The notes under the pieces were generated by a model that saw only the letters and a list, made by a program, of their open reading frames with translations, ran no database searches and was not told the DNA's origin. The translations under genes were made by a program, and so were the position numbers. Shown one piece after another: positions 49,059 to 59,526 of a DNA stretch of 64,000 nt (position 1 is its first letter; the number at the start of each line of letters is the position of its first letter). Source of the DNA: Malus domestica (taxonomy: Eukaryota > Streptophyta > Magnoliopsida > Rosales > Rosaceae); the NCBI RefSeq assembly GCF_042453785.1, contig NC_091675.1:2430501-2494500 (forward strand), written 5' to 3'.

Positions 49059-49562
49059 TGCGAATGGTGTCGGGCCAGTTAAAACAGACGGTGGATGGGT
49101 AAGTTGAGCAATTATTACATACGGTGTCGGGATTTCTTTACGTGTACTATTGTTGGCTTCGTTTATCTGAAATGCTACATCATTTCGATGGCTGCAGTTT
49201 GAATTTGATGACACCCCCTTGTCATCGAGCCCGACAGTGGCGATAATCGTGGGGACGCTGCTGGATAACACGCTTGACGCAAAGTATGCAGTTGACGACA
49301 GAGGAATTGCATGGTGGAGATGTTCCAAATGAGGAATTTTATGATCTACCTGTTAAATACATCAGAACATGTTTATCAACCGTGAGCAGGTTTAATTTGT
49401 TGTGTTTTAACTGTTTATGCACATGATGTGAGGGTTTGTTCATAATTTATATACAACAAAATCCTTGTGAAAAGGCCATTGCCTCTTCCCTTTGCCCCAT
49501 ACTTGGTTGTACATATAGTTGGAAAGGAAGAAAAAAGGAAACGGACATTTCTGCTTTGAGGA
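49059..49562 (+). pseudogene. NAT3 tail fragment (end of exon 13, exon 14, 3' UTR)
   Basis: Starts at cgaatggtgtcgggccag in exon 13, keeps intron 13 and most of exon 14 with internal losses after gcatggtggag, and continues into the NAT3 3' UTR (aacatgtttatcaaccgtgag...). Fourth copy of this region in the window, again directly 3' of a CNL gene. Confidence 0.85.
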
Positions 49563-49897
49563 TGATCGTATATTTTTTTTCCATGTAATTTTGGTGTGCG
49601 ATACTCTTTTCTCCTTGGCCCGGGTAGAAATCTCCATCAAGGTTTTTCCCGAGGCCCTTTCAATGTGTGGTTCACCCTATTGTTTCTTGTATGTATTCTT
49701 CCATAATGCTTATGAGTATGATTCTGTAAGCGAACATGCAATCCATGTAACAAACTAGAGACAAGATAAATTAAAGGACCTAGATGCACAATCGAATCAT
49801 ATCTGAACATGGTAAACTCAATATTCAATCGATCTTCGATACAAGTATGTCTGTCGTAAGGCCCCAATATAACAATCCGTTACTTCAAGGCCTGCAC

Positions 49898-51618
49898 CTA
49901 CTCATCGTACTGCCACTCAGAAATGCGGGAATGTCGTTGGCCGCGTAGTTGTTTTGGCATTCTCTCATCAAGCAACTGGAGTTGTTTTTCAATCCATGGA
50001 GGATCATTTGGCATCAGCCAAAGAGCTTCGCCTGTATCTTTGTGCTTGAAATCTGGTTGTCTCGGATTCTTCTTATCTTCCCTGTTATCCCACCATTCAT
50101 ATGGATTGCTAAAAAACACTTGCCACAAGTGAAGGCGGTCCTTATACTTGTCCAAATCACCTCCACCTAAAGTTAGGAGGATAAAACATTCAACGAAAGC
50201 ATATAAAAATCTCGGCAATATCAAATCCAAACACATTGCAAGATAGCAAGCAACACTTCATGAGACATTGTAACATGCAGTACCTTCAATGCATTGTGGT
50301 TCCTTGTGATTTTTGGAGCTCAATCCGTGTCCACGTTGTGATACATAATTCAACTCCTTCACGTCTAACTACGACGAAAATCCAGTGATCCTGGTTCAAA
50401 TTTGTGAAAAAGGAATAAAAAAAACGTTGAAAAGAGCTAGAGGCAATGTTCTAACCTTATAACGCATACTCAAATTCCCATTCTGGTCAGCCTTCGTGTA
50501 AGAACCTAAACGGCCGGACACATAAATAAAATCATTCGGTTTCAAATGTTTGACGGACAATTCTGCCATCTCCTCCCACATCTTCAGCAATATCCTGTTC
50601 AGAAATTCTGCATGAGATTGCTAAGTTTCAACACATCCCATCAAGAACTTCAACACAGAAGCGTGTATCACGAACAAAGATCAACATTTGGGGACCAACT
50701 CCTCCGTGTTTCCAATACAACTGAATGTACTATCAAACTTGTAAAATTGGAATCAATCACCGTAAAGACATAAACCTAAATAAAAGTATTGGCCACAACT
50801 ATAACAAAGATGAAACCTTTCATCACAAATTGTACGATTAAAGTTCATCCCTAAAACACTAGTTTCAAATAGGGGAGCCACATAAATTACTAGTCTTGCA
50901 CTAATGGTAAATGGGTCACCCAGATACTAGTGACTTTTAATCCTCCATGCCTCTACCAAAAGCGCGTACGAGCATAAATACTTCCAAAAGGACCGTTAGT
51001 TTAATATGTACAAACAGAGCCGATTACAAACTTTTAATCAAAAACCGAACTAGATGAACGCTAAACAGACATTGAGCCGTATATCAACCACGATTTAGTG
51101 CCATTTACCGTCCGTTTCGCGCCTCAATTATTTGTTAAAAGTTTGTAACCGGTTCGAGTTGCCCATATTTTCCAAGAAATAGTACTTTAAATTGCAATTC
51201 CAACAGAGATATTTTGATTTCATTAAAGCCAGCAAGGAAAGAAATTAGATAGTTTAACTGACCAAAAACTGCTCTCAGATTTCGGGGAGTTTCTGACGCG
51301 AAGGCCGGTGTGAACTCCAAAGGGGCCGCCGTTGTTGTTCACGACCCGAAGGGGGTGAGTCACGGTGCCGATAAAGCTACAAGAGTTCCCCAAATTCAAA
51401 CTCTCCTCCCATCGGCGCCGCGTGATTGCTTTCGGACGCTGGAACTTGAGTTTGTTTCGGTAAATGCCGCTGCCTTCTTCGTCGTCGCCGTCGTCGGAGG
51501 ATGAGAAGGAATTCGAAAAACTAGGGTTAGTGGCTGAAGAGAAAAGGGAGAGCCTTTGGGAGAACAACAGTGAGGGACTTGGCTTGCTGATGGAGAGTAG
51601 AAGACGAAGCGCCTTCAT
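49898..51618 (-). CDS. OSB: Organellar single-stranded DNA-binding protein (OSB)
   Basis: Four exons on the minus strand: 51618-51263, 50594-50456, 50368-50284 and 50166-49898; 282 aa with GT-AG introns. OSBs bind single-stranded DNA in mitochondria or plastids and restrain illegitimate recombination of organelle genomes. The N-terminus (MKALRLLLSISKPSPSLLF, rich in Ser/Arg) is a targeting peptide. An SSB-like OB fold runs from about 73 to 175 (GNSCSFIGTVTHPLRV to LDVKELNYV). The C-terminal exon carries one PDF motif: LWQVFFSNPYEWWDNR, then NPRQPDFKHKDTGEALWL. One PDF copy suits the shorter OSB types; assignment to OSB1-4 is open. The upstream 51,619-53,403 shows no gene. Confidence 0.93.
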
Positions 51619-53403
51619 AAGCGTATGATGATCGCGGTCATGCGGTTGAATTTTGGTGGGTTTTCTCAGAGTTTCCGACAGTCTGGTTATATGCGATTTC
51701 GGCGGGGTAATGTTTTCTGGATTATTGACAATAGGCCTGCTCCACTGGTCCTCGGAATTGAATCCTCATGCTTGCCAGATCCTCTTTGTGAGTGTGAAGA
51801 TGAAGGGATTCGTCAACTCTATTCATTTATCGTACATACGGTCAAAAACTATTTTTATTTATAATTAAAAATAAAACTTGATAAAAAATGATCGATATAT
51901 AATAAACGGACACAATTTACGAATCTCAAGAATCCACACTAAAAGAATCCAAAGAGTATCATGTTGATTGAGAATTGGCATCCAGATTTCCCCTGAAAAA
52001 TGAGAACATACTCAAAATGAATATTAATGTTGAAAACGTTGACGTTGTTATGAATGCCCACGCACACACATTTTCAATGCTCGTACAGATTGAAATTGAT
52101 TTTGGGGATGCAGGAGATCATATTTTCCAAAAGGGTGCTGTAAATTTTCAATGTATAATAAATGCATCAGTATTTGAGTTGCTCTATAAATAGAGCACTC
52201 CGTATGCTTTCAAATAGATAGACAGAAAGAAAGGAAGATCAATAACATCATCTATTCATCTGTCTTTTATTTGTTATCCTCTTGTACTATAGTTTTAGTG
52301 TGATATTTTACACATGCTTCGCTCCATTCACTAAAAGATTATGATTATCTCTCTAACTTTTACATATTTATAACAATTAAATATTTTTAATATTTTATTG
52401 TGCAAATGAGAAAAATAAGGGAAGAAGAAAGCATTTGGAGAGGCTTATTTGGGCCTTTGAAAAAAATTCTTCCAAGCAAAAATGGACGTAGTGAGTTTGG
52501 GCCTTTGGGCCTCAATTGTGAATATTTGGGCCTTAAAATCTATTATTAGTCCACTTGAAAATTAGACGTCAGTTTGTACTAAATGATAGTCTTTTCTTAA
52601 TTAAAAATTTGAATAATTGCCATAACCGCTGTTTTTAATCACATGTCAGGTCGGTTTGGTGCAGTTTTATTATTATTAATTTTGGTTCGATGCTTAGTTT
52701 GAAAATATTAAACCGGCGATGAATCAGGAATTTAATTCATTATATATATTTATTTTGTGTTATGTTATTAGCCGCAAGAACAATTAATAACAAAACTGCA
52801 CCAAACCAACATCTTCCTCTGCTTTCATCTAAAGCTCAGCCAATCCGCACTATTAAAACCTATTAGTTGAATAATGGAAATTATAAAAACAATGCGGTCA
52901 GTTGATTATTGCTTTAAGCCTTGTTGTTTAATTTACTTGATTATATCCAAATCTGCAAGCAGACGATCCTTCTAAATTTTTTTCTTACGATCAAGACATA
53001 GTCTAATAGCATGACATTGTTGAGTTTCTCTCTTACACAACACGTTACCCGTTTTTCTTAAGCATTGTTGACCCCACAAAGAATGAAAGTAATAAACGTG
53101 TGTGAAGACTAAAGACCGTTGGCTGAGATAGCGGGTAAAAGGTAACCAAAATTTTAAAAGAAGAACTAGAAGGGCATCGACAACCTCGGTCTGTCCTTTT
53201 TGAGCCGACTACTATTGACCATAACTCCATAGTTTTGAATTCAATTCAACGAACAAAGTGAACTAATCACGAGTGAAATTCAAAGTCTTTAAATTTAATT
53301 TGAACAGCAAACAACAGTAACAACCAACAACAGCAATCAAGAGTCACAACCAACAACAGCAGCAACAACAGCAACAACAACATTAGATTTCTCAATCAAC
53401 CAG
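51619..53403. other. Spacer with MITE-like repeats
   Basis: No gene seen. Contains the MITE at 52651-52810, a possible diverged MITE at about 51,740-51,950 (agatcctctttgtgag), and the CAA-rich leader of the next gene (53,300-53,400). Confidence 0.45.
52651..52810. mobile_element. MITE with ~29-bp inverted ends
   Basis: Left end tcggtttggtgcagtttta and right end caaaactgcaccaaaccaac are inverted copies, imperfect, around a 100-bp AT-rich centre. No coding content, target duplication not clear. Confidence 0.65.
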
Positions 53404-55879
53404 ATGTCTTCTTCTACTTTCTTCTGTGTTTCAGGTTCGAAACAGTGCAGTGGCTGCGGCTGCTGTGAGCAGAGCCCAAGGCGGACGCTCCGCCACAGCA
53501 ACCCGGAATTGGGTTCTCGCGCCTCGGCCACTTTCCCTGCATATTCAATCCGAAAGTCACACTCTCTGGATTGGGGTGTTGGGCCTGTTGCTGCTCCACA
53601 AACCTTGCCCCTTCCAGAATCTTCGCTGATTCAGAGACCGGACGGGGTTCCTAAACAAGGGTAAAGTAGAAGCCTTTTTATGTCCATCTTAGAATTCATC
53701 ACGTTCTTCTTGTTTGTGGGTATTTGTGAGTGTTTACTATGTGTTCTTACACAAGGGTTGGTGTTTTGCTTTGTGAAGGCAGGGTGAAAATCAAGTTGCC
53801 ACAACCTCCATATCAGTACCGCTGGCTTCTTTCTCCAGCTGCATTCATCCAGATGAAAATGCTTGTGGGGGTTGTTTTAACTTTTGTCTCCCGACGAAAA
53901 CTCAGGCAAATGATATCTCAAGCCATACTTTTAGCCTACAAAGATCAAACACTCTGGATGGTTTTTATAGTCCTCCAGTTAGCCCCCGAAGAACAAATGC
54001 GGCCGCAGATCCTTTACCTTCTTTTGGGGGTCCCCAAGATCACTATCAGGATTCATTCCCTTCGAGGTTATTACCAAAGGGACAATCTCGTAGTCTTGGT
54101 CATTCTCCTCTTCACAACCCCCCGTCTCGAAGTCAACGCTTCAACCCAAAAGGTTCAAATGGAACTGCAGTCACAGAGAGTTGTTCTGAGAGGGTTGAAA
54201 GTAGTAGTCGCGTCAGTGCTCACCCCTTGCCTCTGCCTCCTCCACCACAGTCATCTATCATGCATAACAATGCCGAAATTTTACCAGTATCATGTATTAA
54301 AGGACAATGGAAGAAGGGAAAACTTATTGGCAGGGGTACCTTAGGCAGTGTTTATCTCGCAACCAACCGGTATGTTCTGCATTGACAATTTGACAGTTTG
54401 TTTTGAACATGTTAACAATTTATAGTCATATGACAGAGAGACCGGGGCATTGTGCGCAATGAAGGAAGTTGATCTCATTCCTGACGATCCTAAATCTGCA
54501 GAATGTGTAAAGCAATTGGAGCAGGTCCATTTCTGGAGTCCTTTATTTTTTTTATTTTTTGTAAATTCACATGGGAGTTGCAGTTATTTTAATAATTCTG
54601 CCTTCAGTTGAGGTTTAACTGGACCAACCGAATATTTTGCAGGAAATTAAAATCCTCCGTACACTGAAGCATCCAAATATTGTGCAGTATTATGGTAGCG
54701 AAGTAGTGAGTATCTTTCTGACATGTGAACATTTACTGAAAACTAATCTGTGCCAGTTTTACTCAACTTGGGGAGCATTCTTTACGCAAATGTAGATTGA
54801 TAATCACTTCTGCATATATCTGGAGTATGTTTATATTCGGCCCGGAGCCATTGATAAATATGTCCAAGACCATATTGGAGCTATGACGGAATCTGTAGTT
54901 CGCAATTTCACTCGCCACATCCTCTCCGGGCTGGCCTTTCTGCATGGCACGAAGATAATTCACAGGTGAGAATAATGCTTCCTACTTCATACAGTGCTAT
55001 TTTATTAGCATCATGTTGCATTCTTGATTGATCATAAGCATACTTTTCTTTACTGAATGAAGTTCCGATTCGGTGATTGTTCTAGGGATGTAAGGGGTGC
55101 AAATTTGCGTCTTGATGCATCAGGAGTTGTTAAAATTGTCAATTTTGGGATTGCAAAACACGTAAGTAATTAATTCCGCAAACTCATATCATGTTTAATG
55201 TCTGTAAACATAATCTCTTGAAGAATTTATTTTTGAAAAGTCAACTTGTTTGATGCAATTCAGCTCAATGGGCAATCAGATAATGTTTCTTTGAAGGGCA
55301 GTCCGAACTGGATGGCTCCTGAGGTAATTGCACTATCTTTATCTATACATTTCGGATGGCATGTACATCGCACATAGATTACTGACGCCTCTTTTGTTTT
55401 TGTGCAGGTCATAAGGACTGCAATGCAGAACAACGCGGATCCTGATTTACCTTTGGCCGTTGATATATGGAGCTTGGGTTGTACCATCATTGAGATGTTC
55501 ACTGGAAAACCTCCTTGGAGTGAATGTACAGGAGTAAGTAAATGATAAAATGATTTTTCGAATGTTGTAATAAAGATGACCGCTTTAGTCATCCTGTACG
55601 CGATAAATATGCAGCTAATCTATGCGCGTACAGGATGACTTGACGGAAGAGGAGTCTGTGTGAGTCAGATTATGTTTATTGGTTTTTAACATCTCCTTGT
55701 CTTGAATCTGTCAGCCTCAAGTTATGTTCAAGATGCTGAACAGAATCCCAGATATTCCCGAAACATTGTCTGCAGAAGGAAAGGACTTCCTCCATTGGTG
55801 CTTTCGGAGGGACCCTGCCAAGAGACCATCGGCTGCTGAGCTACTTGAACATCCATTTGTACATGCACAAAACCCTTGA
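53404..55879 (+). CDS. MAPKKK5-like pseudokinase candidate
   Basis: Nine exons: 53404-53660, 53779-54369, 54437-54524, 54643-54705, 54796-54965, 55086-55161, 55264-55323, 55408-55533, 55715-55879; 531 aa, frame open throughout and every exon boundary matching the gene at 59527. Exon 2 needs the acceptor ttgtgaag before gcagggtg, not the next AG, to stay in frame. N-terminal half is Ser/Pro-rich ([20 protein letters not shown]-like). The kinase domain has lost key residues: glycine loop GRGTLG (Leu274 for Phe), catalytic loop HRDVRGAN (Arg393 for Lys), NFG instead of DFG (Asn409, AAT at 55141), and SPNWMAPE for SPYWMAPE. Lys292 (beta-3) and the HRD Asp are kept. It ends only four residues after HPFVH. 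Probably inactive as a kinase but perhaps still expressed. Confidence 0.8.
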
Positions 55880-56498
55880 TTTTAGTTGTACAATTAAACC
55901 AATAGAAAAATGGGGATTTTTTGAACGAAAATTCTAATGGTAACTGGGTCATCCGGTTTCACCATCTGATTGCTTAAGAGCATCTCTAAAGGAGATGTCA
56001 AAATGTCCACATAAATTATAACAGTAAAAAAAAAACCATATTAATGTTCTCCAACCGAAATGCCAACTCCAATGTGGCAATGACATAAATTGGCTGCAAC
56101 TTCAAAATTAATTATTAATTTTTTCTATTGGTTTAATCATTATTATAACGAATACTGGTATTGGCCGATATCTCAATACTTTTATTATTTAATGGTTTAA
56201 TTTTATTTTTTATTAATACTTTTTATGGTTTGAGCGATATTCCAAAATAATTTAAATAAAAAAATACGTTTTTTTTCCCCGAAATTGAGTGCAAAAAGAA
56301 AAGCAAATTGTTCTATTGGGCCATCTATCTTGGATCAAAATGAAATGATTTTTCATATTGGGGTACGGATGGCCGATGTTGGATCGTAATGGCCCTTATA
56401 TCTTGGTCCCCTAGAACCCAAATCATTTTTTATTGTTGGAATCCAAACGGAAAGAAGTATCCTAAAATTACACAAAGATACCCAAACAAGGCAAACTT

Positions 56499-56564
56499 GT
56501 ATTTAAAACTTGTATTTAAATTGTATTTGTTTAAAACTTGTATTAAAATACAAGTTTTAAATAC
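56499..56564. repeat. Nested palindrome
   Basis: 56499-56517 and 56546-56564 are perfect 19-bp inverted copies (gtatttaaaacttgtattt and its reverse complement). A second foldback with a 2-nt loop lies inside (56530-56561). A related attgtatttaaaact recurs after the LTR at about 57,018. Confidence 0.8.
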
Positions 56565-56580
56565 AGCGGCAAAGATAACC

Positions 56581-56994
56581 TGTACGATCCCACATCGCCT
56601 AGGGGCTGTAAGCCTTATATGTATATTCCCATATCTACTTAGCCCGAAGTTTTTTGAGAGCTCATTGGCTTCGGGTTTTGTAGGAACTCTGAAGTTAAGC
56701 GAGTTTGCCTGAGAGCAATCCCAGGATGGGTGACCCATTGGGAAGTTCTCGTGTGAGTTCCTAGAAACATGGGTGACCCATTGGGAAGTTCTCGTGTGAG
56801 TTCCTAGAAACATGGATAACCCACTGAGAAGTTCTCGTGTGAGTTCCTAGAAACATGGGTGACCCACTCGGAAGTTCTCGTCTGAGTTCCCAGAAACAAA
56901 ATTGTGAGGGTGTGGTCGAGGCCTAAAGCAGACAATATTGTGCTACGATGGAGTCGAGTCCGGGATGTGGTGGGGCCCATGCCAGGATGTGACA
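56581..56994. mobile_element. Cassandra-type TRIM solo LTR
   Basis: 414 bp from TGTACGATCCCACATCGCC to GGGATGTGG...GGATGTGACA, flanked by a perfect 5-bp duplication taacc (56576-56580 and 56995-56999). From about 56,684 it contains a 5S-rRNA-like domain: gaagttaagcgagt (A-box-like) and aggatgggtgacccattggg (C-box-like). That 5S-derived pol III promoter inside an LTR is the mark of Cassandra. Only one LTR is present, so it is a solo LTR. It holds a fourfold 43-bp expansion (see next entry). Confidence 0.88.
56726..56897. repeat. 43-bp x 4 tandem repeat in Cassandra 5S domain
   Basis: Units start at 56726, 56769, 56812 and 56855, each beginning atgggtgaccca (third: atggataaccca) and ending gagttcctagaaac. 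The unit spans the C-box-like element and the following gaagttctcgtg, so the promoter element is present four times. Confidence 0.92.
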
Positions 56995-57845
56995 TAACCC
57001 AGTGTGAATATGATGAACACAAATTGTATTTAAAACTTTGATCTATTACTGCTGTTATTTAATATTATTGTCAAGTATTACTTTTTCTTCACTTATAATG
57101 AGATGTTTTGATTTCGAATATTATGAATAACAAATTTAATAACTATTCTAGCTACTTCAATGTGAACTTTTGGTCCAATCCATTTATACGTCAAATATCA
57201 GATGCAAGAAAACTAAAAGAAATTTGAAAGAATTAAAAAAATGAATTTTAGTACTGTGACATGAATTATTAAAGTTTGGCATGCATGAGTAGCAACTCGT
57301 ATGAATATATGAACGAAGAAAAATATATATATATTTTTTTACAAGTGATAGAGTTAGTGTGGTAAAATGTTATGCGTAAATTTTTAAAGTTTGTTCAAAC
57401 TATTCAATCAAATGAAATTGAGCATACTTCCTATCTCTTCTCAAGAAACAAATGATCCGTGTAAAATTGTGCTCAATTTCATATGCGAGGAATTCCGCAA
57501 AAATCTCCTTTTTAGGTGGGGATGATAAGCAAATCCAAAGCCGACCCGACAGCACAGCAGGATGACTACCAAGTGACCAGAAATATTATGATTAAGCGTG
57601 ACAGAAAGTGAGGAGGAGGGATGGAGGAGGCTATTTTATCTACCTGGCATTCAAAACCAAAATTTGACACGAAATCGCATCAATGTATATAAAGTCAAGC
57701 AACGTTGTTTGCCTCAGTTGCCAGGTGTAGGGTGCTTGTTGCGTTGTCGGGTTGACGACGATGAGGTTTTGGTACTCCAACACTAAACCTATCGGCAATT
57801 CTCACATTGCTTCAAGCAATTATGCTCATCATTAAGCTATTTTAC

Positions 57846-58015
57846 GAGAAATTTTTTATTGTGATAGGAATATGAATGGTACATCATATGTTTTTATGTA
57901 AGTGATGAAAAATTTTATTTTTTAAGTTATTAACTTTTTAACACACTATTCCACTATTTGTACAGTGACATGTGGTGTATTACCTTGTGTGCCGATCACA
58001 CTGAAAAATCTCTCA
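57846..58015. mobile_element. MITE with 8-bp target duplication (hAT-like)
   Basis: 170 bp with imperfect inverted ends (gagaaattttttattgtgat; right end atcacactgaaaaatctctc) flanked by tattttac at 57838-57845 and 58016-58023. An 8-bp duplication fits the hAT superfamily. Non-coding. Confidence 0.75.
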
Positions 58016-58293
58016 TATTTTACAAGCACAACATTGGACTGTTTGTATACAAATTTTAAGTGCTTTGTGAAAAAAATTCTGTAAAAGGTAAAGTCAAGAT
58101 TATGAGAAAATGACAACCTGCCTTTGTGGCAAATTCCTATTGTTTTAGGCGCGGTCTGATTGGTTTTGAGATTTTTATAACTTTGTTTGCTTTCTTTTTA
58201 AATGTCTATTTCCTATCGAAAAAAGAATATATGTGAGACTTACATAATGGTGATTCGACCAACATTTAAAGCATAGGGTTATTCAAAATTAAA

Positions 58294-58301
<8 letters not shown>

Positions 58302-58329
<28 letters not shown>

Positions 58330-58330
58330 T
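58302..58330. repeat. (AT)n microsatellite
   Basis: About 14 AT units following an A-run. Confidence 0.85.
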
Positions 58331-58439
58331 GATAAAACAAACATAAAAATTGTACTAACTTGCCTTTCAATATAAATTTTTTACTTTCCTCATAAACTCG
58401 TAGCAAATTTTTTTTACAATCAAAGACAAAAACTCATTA

Positions 58440-58562
58440 TTGTTACCCTCTACTCTGGTTTCTGCTAGTTTGTTTTAGCTTGCCTCGCTGTAGGCTTCTG
58501 TGTACGTTCTGGCATCTTTGCCCTGGTTTTCATTCCTAGTTTCTACCAAAAAAAAATAAAAA
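58440..58562 (+). mobile_element. 5'-truncated LINE tail with long target duplication
   Basis: 123 bp (ttgttaccctctactctgg ... cctagtttctacc plus A-rich tail) flanked by a perfect 22-bp duplication at 58418-58439 and 58563-58584. Long duplication and poly(A) show target-primed reverse transcription; the tail text resembles a plant L1 3' end. Too short to carry coding sequence. Confidence 0.8.
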
Positions 58563-59526
58563 AATCAAAGACAAAAACTCATTAAACAGTCCAACTCACA
58601 ACTCAAAAGACAAAGCCACATAAAAATTGTCTTAGACAAGACAACGTTATAAATTACTCTAAATAATTGGAAGAGTTTAACTTATTTACGAGTAAAAAAG
58701 CAATAAACAATTAACATGACACGAATAAATCACTACAAATTTCGTGTTATATAAATTGTTCTCCTACGCGAGTTTGGCTGTTTCCCCCAAAAAGTTAAAA
58801 TCGTCAAAGGAGAACACAGTAAACACCGAAACACGGTATCAACTGGACTGCAAAATGATAAATTTGAAGTCGTTTTTCAGAAATACATTGACAAAGTCCT
58901 CCTCCACTCAGCTCCTCAAACTCAACTCAACTACGCCTTTCCGTACGCATACGGCGTATCCTAGCTTTGGTCAACAACATCTTCAACTTTCTTCGTCCTC
59001 CTTCCTTAAAAAACATTTACCTTCAAAAACAGCAACGAATGATAACAATATTAGTGCTTTTCAAATTTAATTAATCTTAATTAAATTAAATTAATTTTTA
59101 GATTAAATTAAATAAAAAAAGGGGAAACGAGAAGGTCGTCGCGTGCTTTGACATTGTAAACACGCACGCACACCGTTCGTTGGGTCGTCGTCTTCTTCTT
59201 ATTAACGGACTCCCCGACCCCTCCAACACCACCGACGACAGCCTCAAAAGTCTCGCATTTAGTCATCTCCTAATCAGATTATTATGAATTCAATTCGCAG
59301 GATTATATCGAGTACTTGTTTTTTCCCAGTCATTGACCATAAAAATTCCAAATGTTTGAATTTTAATTCAAACGAAATTGTTTGATCAAAGCGAGCGAGA
59401 AACGACGCTGCTGCTTCCGCTTCCGCAACTTCACATTTGGAAATCTGAGATTCTGAGATACTTCAAGTTCAAGACGACGGCTTTTAACTTCGCCTTCTGC
59501 AACAAGTGCATTTCTCGAAAGCCCAA

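Larger units (their letters stand above)
55880..59526. other. Spacer between the MAP3K genes
   Basis: No gene. Holds the Cassandra LTR (56581-56994), an adjacent palindrome, a MITE (57846-58015), an AT microsatellite (58302-58330), a LINE tail (58440-58562) and the leader of the second MAP3K. Confidence 0.55.

Noticed and set aside
53730-54344. 204-codon frame in MAP3K exon 2
   Set aside because: Another frame of the same exon. The frame that encodes [12 protein letters not shown] and the kinase start is the real one.
56684-56760. Genuine 5S rRNA gene
   Set aside because: Only the 3' two-thirds resembles 5S, and it sits inside TG...CA ends with a target duplication, so it is the 5S-like domain of Cassandra.
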